A stretch of 51,886 nt of DNA from Bacteroidota bacterium (GTDB taxonomy: Bacteria; Bacteroidota; Bacteroidia; NS11-12g; UBA955). The translations under genes and the position numbers were made by a program. Where the stretch lies: NCBI GenBank assembly GCA_016787485.1, contig JAEUUL010000022.1, positions 1 to 51,886 on the forward strand. The letters are read 5' to 3'. Below are positions 42,155-50,901 of the stretch, piece by piece (positions within the stretch are counted from its first letter, which is position 1; each line of letters starts with the position of its first letter). A model generated the notes under the pieces. That model saw nothing but the letters and a program-made list of their open reading frames with translations. It did no database searches and was not told the origin of the DNA.

Positions 42155-44489
42155 TATTTTCAGTCCGGCAGCGCTGGTAAACAAAGCCGATGCCTGCGCA
42201 GGGGGTTGGGAAGAGCCAACCAATTGGTTCATGAATCCGGAACTGAGTGGTATGCCGGAACTGAGCCCCCTGTTTCTTTCCGACCTTTCATTTGGCGGCA
42301 AAGCACTTACATTGGACAACCCCTCGCAGGAAAAGCTGGTATTGCAGGACTGGAGCCGGTATACAGCCAACCGGTTCGACACCCTGGATATCAGGACGGT
42401 GCTGTTTCAACCCGGAAATCAGGGCAAAGAATCCGCTTTTCAAGACTGGCTGAGAAACAGGCCTGCCGGAGCCTTGTATCTGCAGTTCCTTTCGCGCTGG
42501 AGCCGCATTCATACCAGCAACGACCCCTGGGGAGATGTAGTCTGGCCTTGGACGGATAAAAATGGAATCAATCAAACCCATAACAATGACATTGCGGCTT
42601 GCCGGAAATTGTTAGTGGATATGGCGAAATTGAAACCAGACACTTTCCTGCTGCGTCGCATGGGATATCAGGCAGTGCGCATGGCCTGGTACTATCCGCA
42701 AAAAGGCGACCCGGGCACAAAATCCGTTTTTGAAAAATACTTCACCCATGGCAGCAAAGACTGGTTGTACCATTCGGCCATGCATTATGTGGCCCTTGCC
42801 GAAAATGGCAGTTCCAGAGCAGAATACCTTGCAAAATCTTTTGTGGGTACCCAGGATAAAATCATCCGCACTGTGCAGCTTTTTGATCCTGCCGAATTGC
42901 CGGGCCTGCTGGAATCTGCAACCCTGAACAACCGTGAGAAAGCTGCTGCATTGTGCATGGCATTGCTGCAAAAACCGCGTACAAGTCTCGCTGAGCTGGA
43001 AAAACTGATTGAACTGGAACCAGACAACCGATTTTTACCCCTGCTTCTGCACCGTGAAATCAACAAAGCAGACCAACTCCATATGGTTTTGCACATGCAG
43101 GGTTACAGCACCCTTGCAGATGATGAAGAAACCTGGGACACCCTGCCCGGCCATTATCCCGATTATGTAAAACTTTTCACCGATTCCCTGCGCGGTTTTA
43201 TCATAAAAGCCAAACAAAAGCGCACGACCGGATTGGGCCATTTTGCCCTTATGGCAGGCTGGTTGAGCATGCTGAACGGTGATTATTCCGCTTGTTCTGA
43301 ATATATCAGACAAGAAACAAATACCCCGTTTCGCAGAGATGAAAAATTGCAATGGCGGGTATTGCAAAACCTGGGTGAATTGCAAAAAGGATTGAAAATA
43401 AAACAATCCAATGCCGCACTGGAAGAAGATTTACTGCAAACCTGGCTCACATTCAAATCATATAAAGCATTGAGTGAGGGTGAAAGCCAATTGTTTGCAA
43501 ACTGGCTGCGTTATGCGTCCTGGGGTCTGATCCAGATGAACCAGAAAGCCAAAGGCATATTGATGGGAATGAATGGCGATATGGGCTACGGCTATGGCTA
43601 TGGCTATAACTACAGACTGGGTGGCAGCCACGACTTTTTATATTCTGAAATCACCTCATGGCTGAACGAACAGGGTAGCGCCGCCGATTTTGACGAGGCC
43701 TTGCAATTGGTTCAAAAGCCTGGCAAAACAGGATTTGAGAAATGGATTTGCCATTCCAACCAGGATCACACTCCCGGTTCTGCTTTGCTCACAAGGATCC
43801 AATTACTCAAAGGCATGTGGTATACAGGAGCAGACAGCCTGGAGGCTGCAATCAATGTGTACCGGCAATTGCCAGATTCTGTGCTTTCAAGAGATGTGAA
43901 TGGCTATAGCACAGATATCGGCGATCCGTTTTTTGTGGATTATACAGGCCGCGATTATTCCGGCAAACCTACAGCCTGGATGAAATCCATGAATCGCCTC
44001 GAAGTTCTGCAACACATCGTGCGTCTGCACAAACGAATGGAAGCTGACAAGACCAATGAAATGATGTACCGCTATTTCCTGGGCAACGCCTATCTGAGCA
44101 TGAGTTGGTCTGGCACAAACTGGGAGATGGTGAAAAACAGCCGCAGTTGGTATCCTCAATACAGTTCCACAGGATTGCAGGCCGGATATCATTATTGCAA
44201 ATTTGCTGCACGGGAGTACAAGGCCGTGCTGGCCAAATCAAAAGACCCGGCCCTGGCAGTGCTCGCAGCACGGCAATTGGGTGCCATTTATGGAATCAGC
44301 CTTTTTATGAAAAACCAATGCAACCTGTACGAGATCAATTCATACGCCACCACCACAGAAAATCCATATTACAATTGGTTGGTGCAGTCCGGTGCCGGGC
44401 GCCATTTCAACAGGTTCTCGGCCGATTGCGATTTAGTGGTTGACTACTACGAAAAAGCATTTCCCCGCATATACCCTATGGGGATGTAG
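42120..44489 (+). CDS. Exported conserved hypothetical protein (second of a pair)
   Basis: 789 residues. Signal peptide NWKLFLLSIASIFSPAALV, then CAGGWEEPTNWFMNPEL. The body is mostly helical with TPR-like character (ALFENGSSRAEYLAKSF-type, EKAAALCMALLQKPRTSLAE, LLTRIQLLKGMWYTGADSLE). A Gly/Tyr patch (MGYGYGYGYNYRLGG) lies near residue 495. Not recognised beyond resembling Bacteroidota hypothetical proteins found next to homologues of the preceding gene. ATG 42120 chosen for the signal peptide; the frame is open 19 codons further upstream. Confidence 0.72.
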   Translation: MNWKLFLLSIASIFSPAALVNKADACAGGWEEPTNWFMNPELSGMPELSPLFLSDLSFGGKALTLDNPSQEKLVLQDWSRYTANRFDTLDIRTVLFQPGNQGKESAFQDWLRNRPAGALYLQFLSRWSRIHTSNDPWGDVVWPWTDKNGINQTHNNDIAACRKLLVDMAKLKPDTFLLRRMGYQAVRMAWYYPQKGDPGTKSVFEKYFTHGSKDWLYHSAMHYVALAENGSSRAEYLAKSFVGTQDKIIRTVQLFDPAELPGLLESATLNNREKAAALCMALLQKPRTSLAELEKLIELEPDNRFLPLLLHREINKADQLHMVLHMQGYSTLADDEETWDTLPGHYPDYVKLFTDSLRGFIIKAKQKRTTGLGHFALMAGWLSMLNGDYSACSEYIRQETNTPFRRDEKLQWRVLQNLGELQKGLKIKQSNAALEEDLLQTWLTFKSYKALSEGESQLFANWLRYASWGLIQMNQKAKGILMGMNGDMGYGYGYGYNYRLGGSHDFLYSEITSWLNEQGSAADFDEALQLVQKPGKTGFEKWICHSNQDHTPGSALLTRIQLLKGMWYTGADSLEAAINVYRQLPDSVLSRDVNGYSTDIGDPFFVDYTGRDYSGKPTAWMKSMNRLEVLQHIVRLHKRMEADKTNEMMYRYFLGNAYLSMSWSGTNWEMVKNSRSWYPQYSSTGLQAGYHYCKFAAREYKAVLAKSKDPALAVLAARQLGAIYGISLFMKNQCNLYEINSYATTTENPYYNWLVQSGAGRHFNRFSADCDLVVDYYEKAFPRIYPMGM

Positions 44490-44574
44490 CGTGTAAAGAA
44501 TACAGGGTTTTGAAAAGCAAAAGTCTGTATTCAATAATTTCTATTATCTTGGCCGTCTTACAATTGATAAAATT
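44490..44574. other. Short spacer before the VOC cluster
   Basis: No terminator or clear TAnnTTTG box was identified in these 85 bases; transcription of 44575 may depend on a weak TATCTTGG-like element. Confidence 0.3.
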
Positions 44575-45012
44575 ATGGCCAGAACCAGTACCTACCTTAA
44601 CTTTTCGGGAAACACCGAACAAGCCTTTCTCTTTTACCGTTCCGTCTTCGGCGGTGAATTTGGCAATGACGGCATTGCCCGATTCGGTGACATGCCCGCG
44701 ATAGACGGTGCACCTCCCATGTCTGAAAAAGATAAAAACCTGATCATGCACATTGAGCTGCCAATAACCGGCGGGCATATACTGATGGGTACAGATGCAC
44801 CTGAAAGCATGGGGTTTCATGTGAACTTCGGAAACAACATTTACATCAATCTGGAACCCGACACCCGCGAAGAAACCCTCCGGCTTTTTAATGCTCTTTC
44901 CGAAGGTGGCAAAGTGATTCAGCCTATGGAGGATATGTTCTGGGGAGCTTACTACGGATGCTGCACAGACAAATTCGGCGTACAATGGATGTTTAACAAC
45001 ACTCAATCTTAA
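44575..45012 (+). CDS. VOC/PhnB-like glyoxalase-fold protein
   Basis: 145 residues. The PhnB-like pattern is clear: STYLNFSGNTEQAFLFYRSVFGGEF at the start, MHIELPITGGHILMGTD in the middle and FWGAYYGCCTDKFGVQWMFN at the end. Proteins of this family are usually metal-free or zinc-binding small-molecule-binding proteins with unknown substrates. First of three small genes (VOC, SRPBCC, VOC) six and one bases apart, a common cluster type. Confidence 0.85.
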   Translation: MARTSTYLNFSGNTEQAFLFYRSVFGGEFGNDGIARFGDMPAIDGAPPMSEKDKNLIMHIELPITGGHILMGTDAPESMGFHVNFGNNIYINLEPDTREETLRLFNALSEGGKVIQPMEDMFWGAYYGCCTDKFGVQWMFNNTQS

Positions 45013-45018
45013 TACAAA

Positions 45019-45447
45019 ATGAACCTGAAAGACCCTATCCACACAGAAGTAACTATTCAGGCCTCCACGGCCCAGACCTGGGAATGTTACACATCTCCAG
45101 ACCATATCACCCGATGGAACTTTGCATCAGAAGACTGGTGCTGTCCCAGCGCACAATCCGAATTAAGATCCGGCGGCAGGTTCAGCTCACGCATGGAAGC
45201 AAGAGACGGCAGTATGGGTTTTGACTTTGGTGGGGAATACAACGAAATTGAACCCTTGAAGCACATAGCCTATACCATGGATGATGGCCGTGGTGCAGTG
45301 GTTTCTTTTGAGCCTGCAGACAATGGAACCCGTGTAACGGTCGATTTTGAAGCCGAAGGCCAGAACCCACGTGAATTGCAACAAGGTGGCTGGCAAGCCA
45401 TTCTGAACAACTTTAAAAAACATACTGAAGCGACTGCAGCACAATAG
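45019..45447 (+). CDS. SRPBCC/AHSA1-family protein
   Basis: 142 residues. START-like fold of the AHSA1 type: VTIQASTAQTWECYTSPDHI, a WNFASEDWCCPSA strand region, YNEIEPLKHIAYTM and a C-terminal helix GGWQAILNNFKKHTEA. These proteins bind hydrophobic ligands; the actual ligand is unknown. Six bases after the first VOC gene and one base before the second. Confidence 0.88.
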   Translation: MNLKDPIHTEVTIQASTAQTWECYTSPDHITRWNFASEDWCCPSAQSELRSGGRFSSRMEARDGSMGFDFGGEYNEIEPLKHIAYTMDDGRGAVVSFEPADNGTRVTVDFEAEGQNPRELQQGGWQAILNNFKKHTEATAAQ

Positions 45448-45448
45448 T

Positions 45449-45877
45449 TTGGAACAAAAAAACAAAATTCATCCCTGCCTGTGGTTTAATGGCAATGCCC
45501 GCGAAGCGGCAGACTTTTATTGCTCCGTTTTCCCGGATTCGGGCCTTATTTCAGAAAACCCCACGGTGGTTATGTTCCACATCAAAGGCCACACTTTTAT
45601 GGGACTGAACGGTGGACCCCATTTCACATTCAATGAATCTGTTTCCTTTGTCATCCATTGCGATACCCAGGAAGAAATTGATGATTACTGGGAAAAACTC
45701 ACCCGGGAAGGTCAGGAAAGCATGTGCGGCTGGTTGAAAGATAAATATGGGGTGAGTTGGCAGGTTGTTCCTTCTCAGATTGCTTCCCTGATGCAGGAGC
45801 CAGAAAGAGCAAAACGTGTGATGGCCGCAATCATGAATATGAGTAAGTTGGATTTGAAAGTGTTGATGGAAGCTTGA
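45449..45877 (+). CDS. VOC/PhnB-like protein (3-demethylubiquinone methyltransferase-like)
   Basis: 142 residues. NKIHPCLWFNGNAREAADFY, then FHIKGHTFMGLNGGPHFTFN, then CGWLKDKYGVSWQVVPSQI matches the PhnB/3-demethylubiquinone-9 3-methyltransferase-named VOC group, which are not proven methyltransferases. The start is TTG at 45449, one base after the SRPBCC stop. Operon ends at the terminator at 45933. Confidence 0.85.
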   Translation: MEQKNKIHPCLWFNGNAREAADFYCSVFPDSGLISENPTVVMFHIKGHTFMGLNGGPHFTFNESVSFVIHCDTQEEIDDYWEKLTREGQESMCGWLKDKYGVSWQVVPSQIASLMQEPERAKRVMAAIMNMSKLDLKVLMEA

Positions 45878-45932
45878 TTTTCAGTTCACCCCGGATATGA
45901 ATTTTAGAATGTTTTAAACCCATATTCAAAAG

Positions 45933-45962
45933 AAAAAAGGAGCTGTACAGACTCCTTTTTTT
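45933..45962. terminator. Bidirectional Rho-independent terminator
   Basis: AAAAAAGGAG (45933-45942) and CTCCTTTTTT (45952-45961) pair perfectly around a nine-base loop, with A-tract and T-tract giving terminators on both strands. Confidence 0.85.
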
Positions 45963-46427
45963 CTTTTGCCTGCACTCTGGGCAATTCGGAGTCAATGCAG
46001 CAAGCGTCGGGGGAAAGTCCCTGCTCTTCTTCAACATTCAGAATCTGAACCAAACCGCAAATTATCCGGAACATACTCTCAGGAAATAAAACATATAAAA
46101 GGGTTTTATCTCAATGGCTCAATCAGGATATCTGTAAATTGCAATCCCGCTGTGGCTAGCCATCGGATATATCCCGAGTTCTGCGCTGTTCAGAAGGAAT
46201 GCATATAAATTATTCAAATATATTTACAGATAACAACCCTGCATGAATCAATCTGCTTTATCAGTTCTGCCATACCAGGAATCAGGTAGTTGAAAAAAAT
46301 CAGCCCATAAAAACAGAATCTCCCGGCCATTTCCTAAAACATCGATTCCATTCAGACTCTGGTATAAAGATTATACCAAAACACACAATGGATATATGAA
46401 CAATGAAATAACTTTATATTCTTCAAG
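45963..46427. other. Long AT-rich intergenic region upstream of the histidine kinase
   Basis: About 465 bases without a credible gene; short ORFs here have no family pattern or start context. It contains the inverted repeat at 46361-46377 and otherwise AT-rich text. Some of it may be decayed coding sequence, but nothing was recognised. Confidence 0.4.
46361..46377. promoter_or_regulatory. Inverted repeat GGTATAA-N3-TTATACC
   Basis: A perfect seven-pair palindrome with a three-base spacer (nine bases TGGTATAAA...TTATACCA counting the flanking T/A pair) about 85 bases upstream of the kinase -7 box. A candidate regulator operator for the kinase-LytTR pair. Confidence 0.4.
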
Positions 46428-46452
46428 GTGATTAAAATATTGACTCAAAATA

Positions 46453-46460
46453 TAACTTTG
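46453..46460 (+). promoter_or_regulatory. -7 box TAACTTTG of the histidine kinase gene
   Basis: Exact TAnnTTTG with only three bases to the ATG at 46464, so the message should be leaderless if this promoter is used. Confidence 0.5.
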
Positions 46461-46463
46461 TCA

Positions 46464-49301
46464 ATGTTGGCTAAGTGTTCACACATATACCTGCTTACAG
46501 AGAAACGACACAGCTTTCTGCGAGGCCTGTTGTTCATGCTTTTTGGCTGGTGTGCTGGTTTATCCGCTTCCGACTCTCTGAAGATTACAGAATGGCGTTA
46601 CGGAAAAGGACTGCCTGCAAAAGAGATTCATGCCATAGCCCAGGACCCAAATGGTTTGTGGTATGTGGGTACCGAACTGGGCCTGTTTCAGTTCGACGGT
46701 GTGTCTTTCACACCCTTTTTCCCGCCGGATGTCATTGACCCTATTGTTTCGAACACTCCGGTATTGGGACTTCTCACTGACAGTGTTTACCTGTATGCCA
46801 CAAACAACAATTTTGCAATCAAAATATCATTAAAAACCCGCAAGGTAGAAAAGGCCATTCCCCTTCCGGGTCTGGCCCGTTTTATAGACCCCTTCGGGAA
46901 AAATGAATTGCTGATAGGAACTGTCTACCGTGGCTTTTTTTTAATTGATAAAGCAGAATTTAATATCAAAAAATCTTTTCCCGGAAATTACACACCCATC
47001 ATCTTCCCACTAAATAACGGGTCCTATTTCATTGTACAGGAAAAACCACAATTGTTTCATCCTGCAACCGGAAATACCGTAATTAAAAACGAATCCGTTC
47101 GCGCAGAAAACCTGGAAGTTTATATTGATAACAAGGGCAAAGTAACCGGAGTGATGGAAGTTGGCAAAGACTGGTTGTATGGAAATGCTTCGGGGTCTAT
47201 TGTTCTGAACAAATCTGTGATGAACTGGGATTCATACACTCGTCAGGAAGATTATTACTGGAATATTTATTCAGACAGATTCGGATTTTTTTGGTGCACA
47301 AATAAAATCCGTTTACTCATGTTCTCAAGATTGCATTTGCCTGTTTCACACCTGTTTAAAGGCAACAGTATCAGTAATGTGGGCCGAATGGGAAAAAACC
47401 TCCTGATTAATTCATATTCCGGCTCATGGATTCAAGCAGGTGACTCTGCTTTTTTTAAGGAATTGAATTTTCAAAAAACAGTTGTCTGGCAAACCATAAA
47501 GTCAGACAATAAGCCGGGTATTTATTGGATGCTTTGCGAAAATCAGGGCGTATGGGAATACAATGAAGCCATTAACAAATATGAGAAGGTCTCATTTGTT
47601 CCCAACATTCGTGCTTATTATTCTGTAAAAGAAGGCAACGACAAATATTTACTCTTCGGTTATGGTGTTTCCGAGGTAGATTTTAATGCAAAAACCCACA
47701 CCACGCTGGATACAGGCAGTCTGTCAAGGGGAATCTGCTTTGGCGCACTAGATATTGGCAATGGAAATTATTTACTGGCCACAGACAAGTGCGCAGCAAT
47801 TTTTACAAAAAAAAGCAGAGGGTACAGCATTTTGCGTCAGGGATCCTGGCGCTGGGTTATCAAAGCTCCCAACGGCCGCATTTTTCTTGGCTCCATGGGC
47901 AATGGAATCTGGGAATTTCTGGTCAATGAAAACATAGTGAAACCGGTAGAATTTCCTACCCCGGAAACCCAGTTAACCTATTTTTACTCCGCAGCAATCC
48001 AACCCAAATCTCATTGGATATGGCTGGGTACAGAAAGCGGTATTTACCGTTTCAATTCCAGAACAAATGACATGTATTGTATTCCTGTAGAATCCAGGGA
48101 ATACAATACCGGGGCGCTTTTTTTCGATGGTGGACTGAATTTCTTTGCAGGCAGTGAAGACGGGGTTGACAAAATCAATCTGGCCTGGCTGTACAGATCA
48201 TTTTATCCAAATGAAATCAAACCTTTTTTCAGTACGGTACTGGTGCAACAAAAAAATTTCCGCAGGTATGAAAAACGCATCATGTACGATACGCTGCTCA
48301 GATTCAATCCGAATGAAAGGCACGTCAGGGTTCATTTTAGTTCATCCCTTTGCCTTCTGCAACAACGGGTTCAATACAGATACCGTATTCATGGGGTAAG
48401 CGATGACTGGATTCTGTTATCTGTTGAAAAGGGAGACCGCCCGGGGGTAGATCTCAATGATCCCGGACCGGGGAATTATGTTCTTGAAGTGCAAACCCGG
48501 TGGATAGACGGTTCATGGTCCTCTTCAGCACATATTCACATCACATTGAATCCGGCCTGGCACGAAAGACTTTGGATTCGCATTGCTTTAACGTTTCTGC
48601 TTGTATGCCTTATTGCAGGCATTGTGTATTGGTTCTTCCGCAGGCGCCTGAAACAAATTGAGTCGCAGCGCAAAACAGAAGAGTTGCAGCACCGTTTTGC
48701 ACAGTCAGAAATTAAAGCCCTGCGCAGCCAGATCAACCCGCACATGTTTGCCAATGCCATGCAGCGGCTGCAATACTACATATACGGCGAAATGCCGGAC
48801 AAGGCGGCACAATACGTAAAAAACTACAGCAACCTGATGCGGCAAACCCTGAATATGAGTTCACAGGAACTCAATACCCTTGCCGATGAAATCAGCTACC
48901 TGCAGGTATTCTGTGAACTGGAGAAAGAAAGCAAAGAACACCTGGAATACCATATAGAAACCAAAGGCATTGATGACCCGGAACACATTCTCATTCCCGG
49001 GATGGTCATACAACCCTTTGTTGAAAATGCTTTTAAGCACGGATTCCGAAAGGTTGAAAAAAAATTCCTTTCCATTTCATTCGAGTTAACCCAGGGTATT
49101 CTGACATGTACGGTTTTCAATACCGGGCAGGTACAGACCGATCGATTGAACCAGCAGCGGGAATCTGGCAACAGCATTACCATGAACCGGCTGGAACTGT
49201 ACAAACAACTGCTGGGTGTGGAAGCCACCATTACCTACCACACAGAGAAAGACGGCCTGAAAGTTGTGATTCAAATGCCCTACACCATTAAACCCTCCTA
49301 A
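46464..49301 (+). CDS. Propeller-type sensor histidine kinase (LytS/YehU class)
   Basis: 945 residues. An N-terminal membrane or signal segment (RGLLFMLFGWCAGLSA) is followed by an extracytoplasmic two-component-regulator beta-propeller (about 40-600, blades such as GLPAKEIHAIAQDPNGLWYVG and WLGTESGIYRFNSRT). A Y_Y_Y domain follows (about 620-715, VQYRYRIHGVSDDW), then one membrane helix (IALTFLLVCLIAGIVYWFF). The His_kinase domain reads LRSQINPHMFANAMQ, which keeps N-P-H but differs from the usual NPHFLFN-L. The ATPase N-box is PFVENAFKHGF. ATG 46464 is favoured over GTG 46428 by the TAACTTTG box. Cognate regulator follows nine bases later. Confidence 0.9.
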   Translation: MLAKCSHIYLLTEKRHSFLRGLLFMLFGWCAGLSASDSLKITEWRYGKGLPAKEIHAIAQDPNGLWYVGTELGLFQFDGVSFTPFFPPDVIDPIVSNTPVLGLLTDSVYLYATNNNFAIKISLKTRKVEKAIPLPGLARFIDPFGKNELLIGTVYRGFFLIDKAEFNIKKSFPGNYTPIIFPLNNGSYFIVQEKPQLFHPATGNTVIKNESVRAENLEVYIDNKGKVTGVMEVGKDWLYGNASGSIVLNKSVMNWDSYTRQEDYYWNIYSDRFGFFWCTNKIRLLMFSRLHLPVSHLFKGNSISNVGRMGKNLLINSYSGSWIQAGDSAFFKELNFQKTVVWQTIKSDNKPGIYWMLCENQGVWEYNEAINKYEKVSFVPNIRAYYSVKEGNDKYLLFGYGVSEVDFNAKTHTTLDTGSLSRGICFGALDIGNGNYLLATDKCAAIFTKKSRGYSILRQGSWRWVIKAPNGRIFLGSMGNGIWEFLVNENIVKPVEFPTPETQLTYFYSAAIQPKSHWIWLGTESGIYRFNSRTNDMYCIPVESREYNTGALFFDGGLNFFAGSEDGVDKINLAWLYRSFYPNEIKPFFSTVLVQQKNFRRYEKRIMYDTLLRFNPNERHVRVHFSSSLCLLQQRVQYRYRIHGVSDDWILLSVEKGDRPGVDLNDPGPGNYVLEVQTRWIDGSWSSSAHIHITLNPAWHERLWIRIALTFLLVCLIAGIVYWFFRRRLKQIESQRKTEELQHRFAQSEIKALRSQINPHMFANAMQRLQYYIYGEMPDKAAQYVKNYSNLMRQTLNMSSQELNTLADEISYLQVFCELEKESKEHLEYHIETKGIDDPEHILIPGMVIQPFVENAFKHGFRKVEKKFLSISFELTQGILTCTVFNTGQVQTDRLNQQRESGNSITMNRLELYKQLLGVEATITYHTEKDGLKVVIQMPYTIKPS

Positions 49302-49310
49302 TTCATATAT

Positions 49311-50063
49311 ATGACTCAAAAACTATCTGCAGTATTGGTTGACGACAACAAACAGTCAGCCTTACTCATCGGTGAAATCATCCGGCGTTATATACCGGAA
49401 CTGGAACTCATACAGGTATTTGATCAACCCACAATTGCGCTGGATTATATTCTTCAGCACCAACCGGAAGTATTGTTTCTGGACATCGACATGCCCGAAT
49501 ACAATGGCATTGAACTGGCCAAACTTTTGCCCGAAGACATTCGCAAAAGGGTAATATACATCACCGGCCATCAGGAATATGCCATATCTGCCCTGAAACT
49601 GGGCGTGCAGGATTATTTACTGAAACCCGTAACTGCCCTTGAAATTAGAGAAGCGGTGAACCGAATACTGGAACAACTCAAGGTAGCTGCACCCTCCTCC
49701 GCAGTTATTCCCAGGCTGGTTCTGAATAAAAATGACCGGATGTATTTAATCGATTTCGACGATATTTTGTATTTAAATGCTGACGGACAGTACACGGATA
49801 TTTACCTGGCCGACGGCCGCTGTATGCGCAGCAGCAACTCACTGGGATACTACAAAACCCTGCTGGCGGAACGCAGTAATTTTATTCCCTTGCACCGTAG
49901 TTATATTGTGAATATGAACAATATTAAAGAAATAGAAAAAGACGAAAACAACGACGGCACCATCCTAATGTCAAACGGACACCAGCTTGTATTCAGTACC
50001 AAAATTAAAAACAAACTCATACAGAGCATTCAGGAGGCAATCAGTAAGAATTTTAAGGGTTAA
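49311..50063 (+). CDS. LytTR-family response regulator
   Basis: 250 residues. Receiver domain 1-125 with acidic pair D11/D12, phosphoacceptor D58 (LFLDIDMP) and K105 (LLKPV). A LytTR DNA-binding domain spans about 135-245 (IDFDDILYLNADGQYTDIYL, FIPLHRSYIVNMNNIKEI). It is the obvious partner of the kinase upstream. Members often act on promoters with two direct repeats about ten bases apart; the palindrome at 46361 is a possible target only by position. Start ATG 49311. Confidence 0.95.
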   Translation: MTQKLSAVLVDDNKQSALLIGEIIRRYIPELELIQVFDQPTIALDYILQHQPEVLFLDIDMPEYNGIELAKLLPEDIRKRVIYITGHQEYAISALKLGVQDYLLKPVTALEIREAVNRILEQLKVAAPSSAVIPRLVLNKNDRMYLIDFDDILYLNADGQYTDIYLADGRCMRSSNSLGYYKTLLAERSNFIPLHRSYIVNMNNIKEIEKDENNDGTILMSNGHQLVFSTKIKNKLIQSIQEAISKNFKG

Positions 50064-50177
50064 GTATACTGCATAGCAATAACCCGTCTGCCTGTGCATG
50101 TAAACGGGATATTCCTGCGAAATCCATAATTAATCTTCCTTCCCTCACTCATCTTATAGGGTATCACCCTTTCTCGT

Positions 50178-50365
50178 CCCATCTTCAGGTTGATGCCCTC
50201 TCCCATCTTAAGGTTGATGCCCTCAAATACCTTGCGGTTGGTGCCACCACCAACCACCAACTCCCTTGCCCTTACTCCTTTGTTGTTGGTGCCACCCTCT
50301 CCTTTTCCTTTGTTGTTGGTGCCCCCACCAACAACCTACTCTCCTCTTCTCCCCCCACCAACAAC
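50178..50365. repeat. Degenerate direct and inverted repeat array beside a REP transposase
   Basis: Two 23-base units (50178-50200 and 50202-50224) differ by one base. Further right come GGTTGGTG/CACCAACC (50236-50243/50248-50255), two copies of TCCTTTGTTGTTGGTGCC (50276-50293, 50306-50323), GTTGTTGGTG/CACCAACAAC (50312-50321/50326-50335) and another CACCAACAAC (50356-50365). On the minus strand these read as repeats of GGCAYCAAC. The array ends nine bases from the transposase stop. The 50064-50177 stretch before it holds nothing recognised. Confidence 0.7.
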
Positions 50366-50372
50366 CCTCATC

Positions 50373-50397
50373 CTCACGTCAATCCCCATAGCGTGAG
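50373..50397. repeat. Hairpin over the transposase stop codon
   Basis: CTCACG (50373-50378) and CGTGAG (50392-50397) are inverted repeats whose arms encode the last codons and the stop of the minus-strand transposase. The first transposase (6602-6620) also has a CGTGA/TCACG hairpin over its stop codon. Confidence 0.5.
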
Positions 50398-50895
50398 AAA
50401 ATCAAACTCTGCATTCCCGGTGGCATAACTTTTAGCCGAACTGTAAGGATACTCCTCAGGCAATTCACACAATTGCCAATGCCGCTGCAGCGGATTATTG
50501 TGCACATACCGGATCACATTCCTCATCATTTTATCATGCCGTATGCGCAACCAGTGTGATCTCCTTTCCCAGATATGATACCTTCTGTCATTTTGTGTAG
50601 ACAGTACCGTTTCCAGCAGGTCCGGCTGCTCACTTCTCAGATATTTCAGCATGCGGTGCGCGCTGATGCGGGTAAAAGACTGCCGGAAATACAGCAGGGA
50701 ATCTTCTGCACCACCAATAACAAAGTGCACATGGTTGGGCATAATTACAAAAGCATGAAAATGCAGACTATAATCCTTGCTGTACCGGCTCAGTGTTTCA
50801 AGAATGATGGTTTTATTCTCATCCGCGGTCAGCAGTTGAATCCAGGAATTGCAGGTAGCGGTAAACAGATAGGTATCCTGAATAACATTGTACAT
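50374..50895 (-). CDS. REP-associated Y1-type transposase, possibly catalytically altered
   Basis: 173 residues. The HUH motif is HAFVIMPNHVHFVI (about 47-60). Later motifs IWERRSHWLRIRHDKMMRNV and YVHNNPLQRHW are typical of the RAYT group. At the position where many Y1 transposases have A-Y-K-x-N this protein has RISAHRMLKYL, so the usual tyrosine is not where expected; Y in LKYLR or elsewhere may serve, or the protein may be inactive. It is flanked at its 3' side by the repeat array. ATG 50895 is preceded by TACATTTG at six bases. Confidence 0.85.
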   Translation of the reverse strand: MYNVIQDTYLFTATCNSWIQLLTADENKTIILETLSRYSKDYSLHFHAFVIMPNHVHFVIGGAEDSLLYFRQSFTRISAHRMLKYLRSEQPDLLETVLSTQNDRRYHIWERRSHWLRIRHDKMMRNVIRYVHNNPLQRHWQLCELPEEYPYSSAKSYATGNAEFDFLTLWGLT

Positions 50896-50901
50896 ACGTT
50901 A

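Noticed and set aside
45963..46427. Short plus-strand ORF (45966-46208) in the long intergene
   Set aside because: No recognisable pattern, no promoter box, begins in the terminator's T-tract.
50060..50260. 66-codon minus-strand ORF through the repeat array
   Set aside because: Its EGINLKMG repeats come from the DNA repeat units; no independent support for a protein.
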